NCBI GenBank assembly: GCA_963995505.1
Contig: OZ023181.1
Location: 5,431,487-5,495,486 of the forward strand
Direction of reading: 5' to 3'
Origin: Hypericum androsaemum
Taxonomy: Eukaryota > Streptophyta > Magnoliopsida > Malpighiales > Hypericaceae
Length of the DNA stretch: 64,000 bases
Shown here: positions 31,219-41,000 of the stretch, piece by piece
Layout: each line of letters begins with the position of its first letter
Position numbering within the stretch: the first letter of the stretch is position 1
The notes under the pieces: model-generated
Told to the model about the DNA's origin: nothing
The model's database searches: none
The model's input: only the letters and a program-made list of their open reading frames with translations
Position numbers and translations under genes: made by a program

Positions 31219-32727
31219 TCAATCTGGTTCATTTATCTCATAAAGGGTAAGGTCACTACTAACCTCCCCCAATTTTGGAAATTTATTCTCCAAAAAAATG
31301 ACATCGCGTGATTCAAATTCTGTTACATGTCCATTGTCCAGTTCACCCATGAACACGTACCTTTTAGATACCTCAAGGTATCTTATAAAGATACTTTTTC
31401 TACCTCTCGGTCCTAATTTATCGAAAGCACTTGAGGTAGAATGGACATAGGACGCACACCCCCATGGCTTAAAATAGGATAAATCGGGCTTCCGATCTGT
31501 CCACATTTCATAAGGAGTGGCTGTAACAGACTTAGAGGGTACACGGTTTAGAACGTATGCGGCAGTCAGGAGCGCATCTCCATAGAATGATATAGGCAAA
31601 CTTGCCTCTGCCATCATCGATCTAACCATATCAAGAAGGGTTCTATTTCTTCTCTCAGCAACTTCATTTTGCTGTGGTGTATAAGGAATGGACAACTGAT
31701 GTTCAATTCTTTTTTCAATGCATAGAGCTTTGAACTCATCAGAAAGATATTCACGGCCACGATCAGTTCGTAAAGCCTTTATCTTTCTGTCCTTCTGATT
31801 CTCAACAAAACTCATGTATGTCATGAAGCAGTTTAAGGCTTCAGACTTGTGAGAAATCAGGTATATCAGACCATATCTAGTATAGTCGTCAATAAAGGTG
31901 ATGAAGTAATATGCTCCATGCCTTGCCCTCACGTTCATTGGACCACATATGTCAGAATGGACTAATTGTAGTGAAAATTTGGCTCTAGCCCCAGTACCGA
32001 AAGGTTTTCTAGTGCTTTTCCCTTCTAGACAGGATACGCAACTAGGTAATATAGATTTCTCTATATTGCCCAACAGTTCTGCCTTAGCTAGACGGTTTAA
32101 ACAATCCTGACCGATATGGCCAAGTCTAGAATGCCATAGTTTAATATCATCCTCTGATGATTTTGAACCAGTGACAAAGGAAAAACTTTCACAAGGATCA
32201 ATATCCAGAATCAAAAAACCTTCCGATATATATCCAAGGCCAAAATAGGCATCATCCAAAAATAATCTAACAGTGTCGTTCTCAAACGACAACCGAAAAC
32301 CTAAAGACATTAAGGCCAAAACTGAGATCAGGTTCCTTCGTATGTCTGGAGCAAACAACATGTCATATAAAAGAAGGGCACGACCACTACGAAAGTGTAA
32401 TCTACAAGTGCCCAAGCCTTTCACATCCACGCACGGGTTGTTACCGACAAAAATAGTTTTTGCTCCAGCCGGCAACCGCCTGTACTCAACGAACGAACCA
32501 CGGTCTCTAGTTATATGGTCTGTCGCTCCTGAATCAATCACCCACATAGAATGTGATTTAGTTAGAAGGGTACAAGAGGATACATACAATTTACTCACAC
32601 TTGAGTTTAGATGTACCTGCTTGGGCATTTTGCAATCTTTTGCAAAATGTCCCTTCTGTTGACAGTTAAAACATTTCACTTTTGAAATGTTAAACCGCTT
32701 GTTCTTTTTAGCCTTGGAGCCATCCAA
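31219..32727 (-). CDS. Zinc knuckle, protease and integrase region of copia 1
   Basis: An open stretch of about 502 codons. CCHC knuckle CFNCQQKGHFAKDC at residues 19-32, protease WVIDSGATDHIT at about 62-73, integrase HHCC (WHSRLGHIG ... CVSCLEGK) and integrase core (VHSDICGP, TDRGREY, TPQQNEVAERRN). It is not a separate gene: it continues the gag frame after a TAA at 32743-32745 and runs on toward reverse transcriptase after TGA 31219-31221 and TAG 31024-31026. The first codon here is therefore not a natural start. The NEVAERRN motif has Glu where Gly is usual. Confidence 0.9.
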   Translation of the reverse strand: MDGSKAKKNKRFNISKVKCFNCQQKGHFAKDCKMPKQVHLNSSVSKLYVSSCTLLTKSHSMWVIDSGATDHITRDRGSFVEYRRLPAGAKTIFVGNNPCVDVKGLGTCRLHFRSGRALLLYDMLFAPDIRRNLISVLALMSLGFRLSFENDTVRLFLDDAYFGLGYISEGFLILDIDPCESFSFVTGSKSSEDDIKLWHSRLGHIGQDCLNRLAKAELLGNIEKSILPSCVSCLEGKSTRKPFGTGARAKFSLQLVHSDICGPMNVRARHGAYYFITFIDDYTRYGLIYLISHKSEALNCFMTYMSFVENQKDRKIKALRTDRGREYLSDEFKALCIEKRIEHQLSIPYTPQQNEVAERRNRTLLDMVRSMMAEASLPISFYGDALLTAAYVLNRVPSKSVTATPYEMWTDRKPDLSYFKPWGCASYVHSTSSAFDKLGPRGRKSIFIRYLEVSKRYVFMGELDNGHVTEFESRDVIFLENKFPKLGEVSSDLTLYEINEPD

Positions 32728-32742
32728 CTTGGTTCCATAGTT

Positions 32743-33439
32743 TTAAGCCTTTGGAGTTTGTTTACACTTATCCTTTCCTTTACCTTTTTTCTTTTTCCCA
32801 CCACTCCCAGTCGAACAAATCGAATGGGCTTCAGGGTGGGATTTCATAGCTAGGAGGCGATCTTCCTCCAGCTCAAGGTGTCTGGAAATATCATCAAATG
32901 TTACCAAATGATCGGAATGCGTAAGATTCATCTTCATCTGTTCCCAACTTAGTGGTAGAGAACGGATGACAGCTTGAATCTGCTGCTCGTTGCTGAGTAT
33001 GTGACCAGCCTCTGCCAGTTCACTGATCATATTGGACATTACTCTCAAATGTTTCCTCATGGGAGGTATCAAACCTTATGGTCAAAGCACGCAGCTTTGA
33101 CACTGAAAGCTTTCCGAATTTTAGTTTGAGAGAATCCCATAACTCTTTCGCGTTGTCATGCACGCGAAATTGTCTCGTGATATCATCCATCATGGAACTC
33201 AACAAGATCAATCGAGCAGTAGTATTTTTTCTTTACCAAATAACATAAGCCTCCTTATCTCGCTTATGTTGAGCAGTTGTGCCTTCTTCAGGCTCATCCA
33301 TTATGATATGTATGTGCTCCAGAACCTCTTGTTCCTCAAGCACATATTGGATTTTCATACTCCAATTGTCATAGTTTTCACCGTTGAGTTTTAACTTACG
33401 GTTTAGCTCAGCAATGATGGATCTAGAAGCGACTGACAT
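32743..33439 (-). pseudogene. gag of copia 1 (frameshifted)
   Basis: The ATG at 33437-33439 opens MSVASRSIIAELNRKLKLNG, then NYDNWSMKIQYVLEEQEVLE, matching the start and the 'W...' region of copia gag proteins. The frame stops near 33233, continues as ILLSSMMDDITRQFRVHDNA and shifts again near 33065 into ISELAEAGHILSNEQQIQAV and a Lys-rich tail. At least two breaks make it non-functional. Confidence 0.85.
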
Positions 33440-33798
33440 CTCTATAGGGATTTTTAATATGAGAACATATTAGAAATTTGATTTGGCAATATGATTCAAT
33501 TTACTAATCACTCATAACTTTTAACGATATGGAGTTCTTGATTAATCTCAAAATCGAAGTGGGTCGCGGGCATGCTTCCCCTCACCATTCAAGTATTAAT
33601 CTTAAACTTCAACTGTTTAAAGTTCATCGATAGTAAATTCAAGTGGAAGCAATTAAACAAATATCTTTATTTAATTACATGCATTTGTACATTCTGAGCT
33701 TATACACACATGTACAAAACACTCAGATAAGGTCTCAACCTATTGTACAAAAGTCTCCCAAAAACAACATATGTACATGGGGACAGTTAAACATATAA

Positions 33799-34380
33799 TC
33801 ACACAGGGATCGGATGTCCAGGCGATCCGGTAGGAGAATCCAGATACATATCTGGATCCGGGTCCGAGGACGTTCCGGTGGGGGCCGGGTACGAGGACGA
33901 TCCGACGAGAAGTTCCAGGGTACTCTCCGGAACTGGAATTAAATCCATGATCCAGATGATCAGGAGCGGAGGAAAACTATAATAGTAATCCTTAGCGAGG
34001 TAGCGGTTTAAGATCAAACTGCTTCGCAGCTCCAGAACAGGAGAAGGTATCATTTCTCTGCGAAGACCCTTATCCTCAAGATAATGGACCAGACCATAGA
34101 GAGCATCTCTATGGGTATTGAACTCGGGTGCCGAGAAGACACTCATATCTTCTCGAATTTTCATCGTGACCAGGAGGTCTCGAAACATAGAGGGCCAGTC
34201 CTCTCCATGATCGTAACCTCCGGCCCAGATGCACTCTTGCATCTCCCGGTGAACAGCCTCAATGTGCTCAACAATGACATACATGTCATTCTTGGGCACA
34301 CGCAGCGGTAAACGGCGCTTCAGAATCTTCTGTAGAAGTTCTGTTGCACAGAAGTTCAGATACCGGTCTCCAGTAGCCAT
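33799..34380 (-). CDS. Extra open frame in the 5' leader of copia 1, unknown function
   Basis: 193 codons from ATG (34378-34380) to a stop at 33799, on the same strand as gag and between the 5' LTR and gag. It starts MATGDRYLNFCATELLQKIL and has a mixed, globular-looking body (EHIEAVHREMQECIWAGGYD, FRDLLVTMKIRED) and a Pro/Ser/Asp-rich tail. It is intact although the neighbouring gag is broken. I do not recognise the family. It may be a captured host fragment or an element-specific accessory protein, translated from full-length or spliced RNA. Confidence 0.6.
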   Translation of the reverse strand: MATGDRYLNFCATELLQKILKRRLPLRVPKNDMYVIVEHIEAVHREMQECIWAGGYDHGEDWPSMFRDLLVTMKIREDMSVFSAPEFNTHRDALYGLVHYLEDKGLRREMIPSPVLELRSSLILNRYLAKDYYYSFPPLLIIWIMDLIPVPESTLELLVGSSSYPAPTGTSSDPDPDMYLDSPTGSPGHPIPV

Positions 34381-34383
34381 CAA

Positions 34384-35494
34384 ATCTTACAACAATTGCA
34401 ATTAAATTTCGGGTTCATACTCATATTTTCCCAAAATAGGATTGAAAAACTCATTTTCTAATCTTTTGATGATCATCCTATGGATCAATTTATGTGATTT
34501 TAGTTTAACTTTTACATATCTCGGAACTCGTTCCAAAATATTTTTAAGTTTATTAAAATATCGTCATAATTTTAATAAACTTAATTGACAAAAATTTCTC
34601 TAAATTTTTATCAATTTATTGGATTTTAATTGAATAAAAACTGATTTTATCCAATTAAAAGAGAAAAAAACCAATTTTTAAGTCAAATTTTGACATAAGT
34701 CAAAATTGACCGTAAATCGGGTTGGGTCGAACCAAGAAACTGGGCCAATCTATCCGGTTTTTTATTTTCTTGACACGGGTATAAATATTTTCGGGAAAAA
34801 TTGTGAAATTACGATTTTGCCCATTGCATATTTTTCCCTCAAATTTTCTCTCTTCTCCCGCGCGACGAAAAAATCTGCCACCGCTCCTCCCACGACCGCC
34901 ACGTAACGACTCGTCTCGGCCTCGCGAGCACGGCCGTAGCGGCCTCGGGGACCGTCATCCAGCAGTTCGCCGCCGCTATCGTCTTCTCCGTTCCGCGTCT
35001 CTCCGCCGTCATCGTCCTCGATCTCGCGATTCCGGCGACGTCGATCCACAATCGTGGTATCGGGACGTCGGGGAGAAGCCGGAGAATTGACTATCGTCGA
35101 TCTACGGCGTCGAAATCGTCAGATTTCTGACGAAATCGACAGATTTCGATTTCGGGCGAAATCGCCCGATTAGGGTTCTGTCGATTTGGGGATTTTTGGA
35201 ATAATTTCCAATTAATCCCCAAGTTTTCCAAAAATTGCACCGAGGTCCATGACACGCAGGTGCCACATAAGCGGTCAAATTTCAGATTAGTACCTTAAGG
35301 TTTCGCACGTGCGCGAATTTGCCCGCGTGGTTAGGCAAAATTTAATTTAGTCCCGCTAGTTCCAAATTAATTATATTAAAGCCCAATAGATTATGATTTT
35401 TCATAAAATCACGATTAATATGATTTTTAACTCAATAAATCACATAATTACTTGAACTAAAATATCATATTATCATCAAAACATGGTTTCAACC
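34384..35494 (-). other. 5' leader of copia 1
   Basis: About 1.1 kb between the 5' LTR and the extra frame, partly GC-rich (34850-35180) with an Arg/Glu/Asp-rich 95-codon frame (34762-35049) that is probably fortuitous. Long leaders are seen in some plant copia elements. Confidence 0.5.
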
Positions 35495-35511
35495 ATGCTC
35501 TGATACCAATT
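35495..35511 (-). other. Primer-binding site of copia 1
   Basis: Minus strand ATTGGTATCAGAGCATGG begins at the LTR edge and is complementary to the 3' end of initiator-Met tRNA. Confidence 0.85.
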
Positions 35512-36251
35512 GACGGTTTTGACGCGTAATTAACGAGTAATTATGTGTTAAACTCGTTTAATTAATAAACTAATTTGTTAATAATAAATTACCTACTTGT
35601 TGAAGTAAGAGGTCCACAGGCTCGGGTCCACAACTTCTTCTTGCTAGGCGAATTACGATCACGTTTGAACGGATTCGTAATTACTTTTCACGAGATTTCC
35701 TTTAATGAAAATCTGATTAAAATTCTGGAACTGATCCAGAATTTTCCTCTTGTATTGAGTGGTTGTGAGAAAAGTTACAAATTGGTCCAGCCGGATTTCC
35801 CCTTTTATAGGGAAATCCGGACAACCAAAATGCGTCACGTGGCACGCCACGTGGCATTTTGGGCCACACGTCCGCCACGTGGCACGCCACGTGACGCCTC
35901 AGCCCGCGTGTCTGCCACGTGGCAAGGCTACCCATAGCTTTGCCACGTGGCGCCGCTACCCATAGCTTTGCCACGTGGCGCCGCTACACATAGCTTTGCC
36001 ACGTGGCGCTTTGGACCGCATGTCCGCCACGTGGCGCGTCACGTGGCAAGGCTACACCCAGCTTGCCACGTGGCGCGCGACGTGGGCTGCCACATGTGAC
36101 ATCAGCGCCACGTCATGCTGACGTGGTGCTTGCGTGGATTCGGGCCGGTCAACGCGGGTTGGCCGGCCCATCCAACCCAACTTTTTGGGCCTAATGGGCC
36201 CGGGCCCAATTATGCACAATAATAATTGCCTATTGGGCCCAAGGTCTAACA
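35512..36251 (-). repeat. 5' LTR of copia 1
   Basis: 740 bp, 80 bp longer than its partner. The excess comes from extra GCCACGTGGC-type modules. It holds eleven CACGTG motifs within about 35838-36075. Confidence 0.9.
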
Positions 36252-36256
36252 TTAAG

Positions 36257-36759
36257 GATAAGTGTGAGTTTAGTAATTCTTGGTGTTGGGGCGTATTTTA
36301 GTATTTTTAGTAGTATCTTGTCGAGAAAATGGCCAGAATTAGATTGAAAGATTAATCTATTTCCTTTGAAAATATCAATGACTAAGTAATAATATGTTGT
36401 ATTTATTTATTAATTTTGTCAAACATCAAATAACTATAAATATCTTACCCCAATCTTTATCAAGTGTCGTTTTTTATCTTTTGTGGGAGCGGGAAGTGAC
36501 GGGAGGCTCGTGACTACTGATATTGACTTATACGTTGCCGAATTAGTAAGGACTATTATTCATTTCAAAAACTTTCTCCAATAGAATACCTGAAGTGGTT
36601 TGTGCTTAAAGAACATGGAATCAGTTCCATTCCATGATTGTGAACCTATCGTTGGCTTCATAAATTAATCACCAGAGATTTGATCGTGGCTATTACAAGA
36701 AAAAAAGTGGGAAATATATAATTATCATTCTCTTAACCAATAAAACCTTTTCAAGGAAT
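36257..36759. other. Spacer between copia 1 and copia 2, no gene seen
   Basis: AT-rich, continuing the sequence left of 27710. No frame of note. Confidence 0.5.
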
Positions 36760-37992
36760 TGTTGGGTTATGAAGCCTGATTGGTACTTGAAGAAGGCGTT
36801 GGATGATCGAGTAAAAATCATGCGAGAGTACTAGCTCCCGCCAAGTGAATGGCGAGCGAAAGGCGGGCACCACTCTAATTAGGGTTGCTCCTCTACATGA
36901 ACACATGTAAGACCTACTGTAATGTGTGACAAAAAGTGTAGAGACGCACAAGAAACTTAGTGAAAAATCCTGGCTTGGAACGTCCCCAGACGTAGTCATT
37001 CTTGATGAACTGGATCACCAAATTATATATTTTTTAAGGTAAATAAAATTTTTATTTCACCAAAATGATCAGTACAAACTCAATTGCAAAGTAAGCAATC
37101 GAGGTGCAAAATTGATAATCCACAGTATTACACCAATCAGAAAACCAAGGCTTAAGACAGTGAGTCTAAGAACAGCAGCACATCTTGGGAGTTTATATAA
37201 CTCAAGAGACCCGACCAATGGAACAACTCAGAGATTCTCCTAGATATAAGTAGCACCAACCGCCTATGATCAAATTGCTCTCCGTTAAACACGATGCGAT
37301 TTCTGACTCTCCAAAATAGACTAGTAGACCGCAGCAAAGACAGTAAACCAAACTTGCTTACGAAGCTTGCCCTGCACTAGCCCAATCCATAGATCAAGGA
37401 AGCCAAGAGAAGAGCCGCAAGCACACCATCGGATATCCAAAGCTTTGGCAAAGAAATTCCAGACCTTGGACACAATAGAGCAATGAATAAACAAATGATT
37501 AGAAAACTCAACTCCTGAGTTACATAAAGGACACACTTGGTATCACCATTCCGGAGAAACCCAATTTTATGTAGATTATCCCGCGTTTCAATAAAACCAA
37601 GCAAGGCCATAAAAAAAAAAAGCTAACTTTCGATGGAACAAGACTTGACCATCCATTTCTGAGCGCGGTGGGAGCCATAAAGGCAAACCCATCAAATAAG
37701 AGATTATACAGGTTACGAACAGAGAACCCCAAATAAGGATCTGGTTTTCAAGTAATACGATCAGCCACAACTTGCAAGGAAGGAAAGACAGGAAGCGCAG
37801 CCAGCAAAGATCGCAAAGAGTCCTCCTCCCAGGCACGCAACTCTCGTCTTCAAGAGAAGGTCCAAAGTTCATGGTCCTCCTTTCTGGTACGAAAAACCAT
37901 CACTGGGCCCCTTTCTGATTCACCAAATTGTGTTGTCTTCTTCATTTCGATTCGTTCTCATTTGATTGCTGGTCTATCATTGTTTCCCAACA
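36760..37992 (+). repeat. 5' LTR of copia 2, split by a LINE insertion
   Basis: 36760-37024 and 37930-37992 together correspond to the 3' LTR. Compared with the 3' LTR, an internal stretch (GTTTCGTGGAGG to TTTTGTAAGTCC, 42866-42955) is missing here. Confidence 0.85.
37025..37919 (-). mobile_element. 5'-truncated LINE inserted in the copia 2 LTR
   Basis: A 10-bp direct repeat TCACCAAATT flanks it (37015-37024 and 37920-37929). The minus strand encodes zf-RVT-type pieces: WSSLVPSKVSFFFLWPCLVL, CPLCNSGVEFSNHLFIHCSI and VWNFFAKALDIRW, spread over several frames. The last part (WRVRNRIVFNGEQFD) resembles the end of plant LINE ORF2. Reverse transcriptase is absent. In element orientation the tail end is the T/A-rich left edge. 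Confidence 0.85.
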
Positions 37993-38037
37993 ATTAGTAT
38001 CAGAGCTTGAAGGTTAGGGGCTGGTGGGAGCAATCAT

Positions 38038-41000
38038 GATGGGTGAAGAGAAGCCACCTGTTGAGAAGTTCGATGGCAATCAAGATGGTATAGAGTACGA
38101 TGGGGGCCAATCATCTTAACGAGTTTAACAAAACTATTTTTGAGTTAAGCTCGGTTAAGATCAACTTTGATGATGAGGTACAAGACCTTATTTTGCTGAG
38201 TTATTTACCTGATAGCTGTAATGGTACTGTTACTGTAGTCAGTGCCTCGGCAGAGAATGTACAACTTAAGTTGAACGAGGTGAATGATTTGATCATGAGC
38301 GAAGAGATCCGTAGGAGAGAATCTGAAGTAGTCTCGGACGCAGCTTTGAGTGCAGGGAAGAGGGGGAGGTTTGAATCTAGAGAAAAATCAAAGAAGGGCC
38401 AGAGGTCCAAATAAAGTAAGGGTTCGAGGAAGGATAAAAGCTCAGTTTAGTGCTAGAATTGTGATCAGTATGGTCACTTTCAGGATCAGTGTGCGGCACC
38501 AAAGTGGGAAAAAAGTCAGCTAACGTAGTAATAAATGACCACGGGGAAGCGTTGGTCCTGAGTGCGAGCAGTCCATTGGAGGCTTGGGTGCTGGATTCGA
38601 GAGCATCGTTCTATTCATCCAGTGATGCAAGAATGATGGAACGGTATACCTCAGGTGACTATGGCAAGGTTCATCTAGCAGATGATGACCCATTGCAGGT
38701 TGTGGGCAAGGGGGATGTTCGAATCAGCATGCCGAATGGATCTCTCTTATGGTTGAAGGGGTTAGGGATATTCCTAGGTTGTAGAGGAATTTTTTTCCTG
38801 TGGGGCAGCTGGATGATGAAGGTTATGCGGTGATCTTTGGCTCTAGGTCATGGAGAATCACCAAGGGAGCTATGGTAGTAGCTCGAGGTTTAAAGAAAGG
38901 TACGTTGTATATGAAAAAGAATGGCTATGAAAAAATTGGTCTTTCAGGTGCAGCGGGCAATGCAGAGCTGTGGCATAATCGAATTGACCACATGAGTCTT
39001 AAAGACAGTTAATGTTGGTCTTTGTAAGCATTGTGTCATTGGAAAGCAGAAGAGGGTGATCTTTTCAAGAGGTGGTAGGTCCTTGAAAGAACAGAAGCTT
39101 GAATTGATCTATAGTGATTTATGGGGTCAGGCACCAGTGGCATCATTGGGTGGTGCGTCTTATTACATGACCTTCATTGATGATTCCATAAGGAAGGTAT
39201 ATGTTTACTTTCTGAAGCATAAGTGTGATGCCTTCAGAAAGTGGAAAACCTTTATAGAGAATAAGACATATCTTAAGGTAAAATATTTGAGATCAGATAA
39301 TGGCGGAGAGTACGAGCTCAAAGAGTTCAAGAATTACTGTGTAGTGAATGAGATTCGCATGGATAAGATAGTAGCTGGAACCCCTTAGCAGAATGGCATC
39401 ACGAAGAGGATGAACATGACGTTTAATGAGAGGGCTGGGGCTGTGAGATTGAAGTGTGGGCTACCAAATTTTTTTGGGCTGATGCAATCAACACAGCTGC
39501 ATTCTTGATCAATAGAGGATCATCAACCCTTTTGAGAATGGGATACTGGAGGAGACTTGGAATGGTAAAGAGGTTGACCTTCCTATCTTTGCATATTTGT
39601 TTGTGTTTTGTATGTTCATATTGATGCAATTGAGAGGAGCAAGCTGAATGCTAAGTCCAACAAGTGTACGTTCATTAGGTATGAAGGAGATAATTTTGGC
39701 TTTATATTTTGGGATGAGAAAATTTCCAAAGTCATTTGGAGTCAAGATGTCATATTCAATGACAAGGTGCTGTACAAGGACAAAGTGAGTGCATCAAATG
39801 AAGAAGGTTCTAGCAATGAAGTGGTCGAGTTAGAAATCTCAAACTTGGGTGGAAGAAAGAAAGTACTGAATGACCAGAAGGTCAAAGAGGAGGCGAAACC
39901 AAGTTCTCCATCGCCAGTGGTTCCACAGCGGAGATCCACCAAACAACGTGGGTCACCAGACATGTATTTGCCAGTTAACTACTATCTTGTTGTGACGGAT
40001 GGAGGAGAACAAGAGGATTTTGTAGTAGCACATCGAAGTGAGTTGGTGCGCAAGTGGAAGTTTGCAATGGATGACCAGATGGAGTCGTTGAGGAGTAATG
40101 GGACTTGGGAACTGGTCCAACTCCCAAAAGGCAAGAAGGCACTGCAAAATAAGTAGGTATATAGAGTTAAGCAAGAGGCAGATGCCATACAACGTTACAA
40201 GGCGAAACTGGTTGTGAAAGAATTTTAGCAGAAATATGGTATTGATTTTAACAATATTTTCACTTCTGTTGTGAAGCTAACCAATATTCGAATGGTGTGA
40301 AGTATGGTTGTTGCAGAGAATCTGATGTTGGAGACATGGATGTGAAAATAACCTTTCTCAATGGTGATCTAGAGAAAGAGATCTATATGGAACAGCCAGA
40401 AGGGTATTTGTCGGAAGGTAATAGTGGCTTTGTGTACATGTTAAGAAAGAGTTTGTATGTGTTGAAGCAAACTCTGAGGCAGTGGTACAAGAAGTTCGAT
40501 GGTATCAAGCACCAGATTGAGTTTGTTGTGAGGCGGACCATTGGTGTTACTTCAAGAGATTTTACAATAGCTATATCATCCTCCTACTTTATGTTGATGA
40601 CATGTTGATAGCAAGCTCGAGTGCTAGAGAAGTGAGCAAGGTAAATATTTAATTATCTGAAAGATTTGCCATTAAGGATTTGGGTGAGGCTAAGCAGATC
40701 CTAGAAATGAGGATTGAGCGAGATAAAGCAACATGTAAGATATTTCTCTCATAGACTGACTATATCAAGAAGGTGTTAGAGAGGTTCAGTATGCAGAAGC
40801 CACGCCTATGAGTACACCCTTGGGTGGACACTTTAAGCTATCTAACAAGGACTTGCCTAAGAGTGAGGCAGAGAAGGTTCAGATGAAGAAGACTCCTTAT
40901 GCATTAACAGTGAAAAGCTTGATGTATGATATGGTCTGTACAAGGCCAAATATCGCACATACAGTAGGAATGGTGAGCAGGTACATGAGCAATCCAGGCA

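Larger units (their letters stand above)
27715..36251 (-). mobile_element. Complete Ty1/copia retrotransposon, minus strand (copia 1)
   Basis: Direct LTRs (27715-28374 and 35512-36251) bound gag-protease-integrase-reverse transcriptase-RNase H, the copia order, on the minus strand. A 5-bp target duplication TTAAG flanks it (27710-27714 and 36252-36256). In element orientation a primer-binding site TGGTATCAGAGC follows the 5' LTR and a purine tract CAGTGGGAGA precedes the 3' LTR. The polyprotein keeps one frame from the zinc knuckle to RNase H apart from four nonsense codons. An extra 193-codon frame lies between the 5' LTR and gag. Confidence 0.95.

Noticed and set aside
34762..35049. 95-codon charged frame in the copia 1 leader as a gene
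   Set aside because: Biased composition in a GC-rich leader, no domain, and an overlapping frame on the other strand.
36751..36999. Minus-strand 82-codon frame
   Set aside because: It is the reverse strand of the copia 2 LTR.
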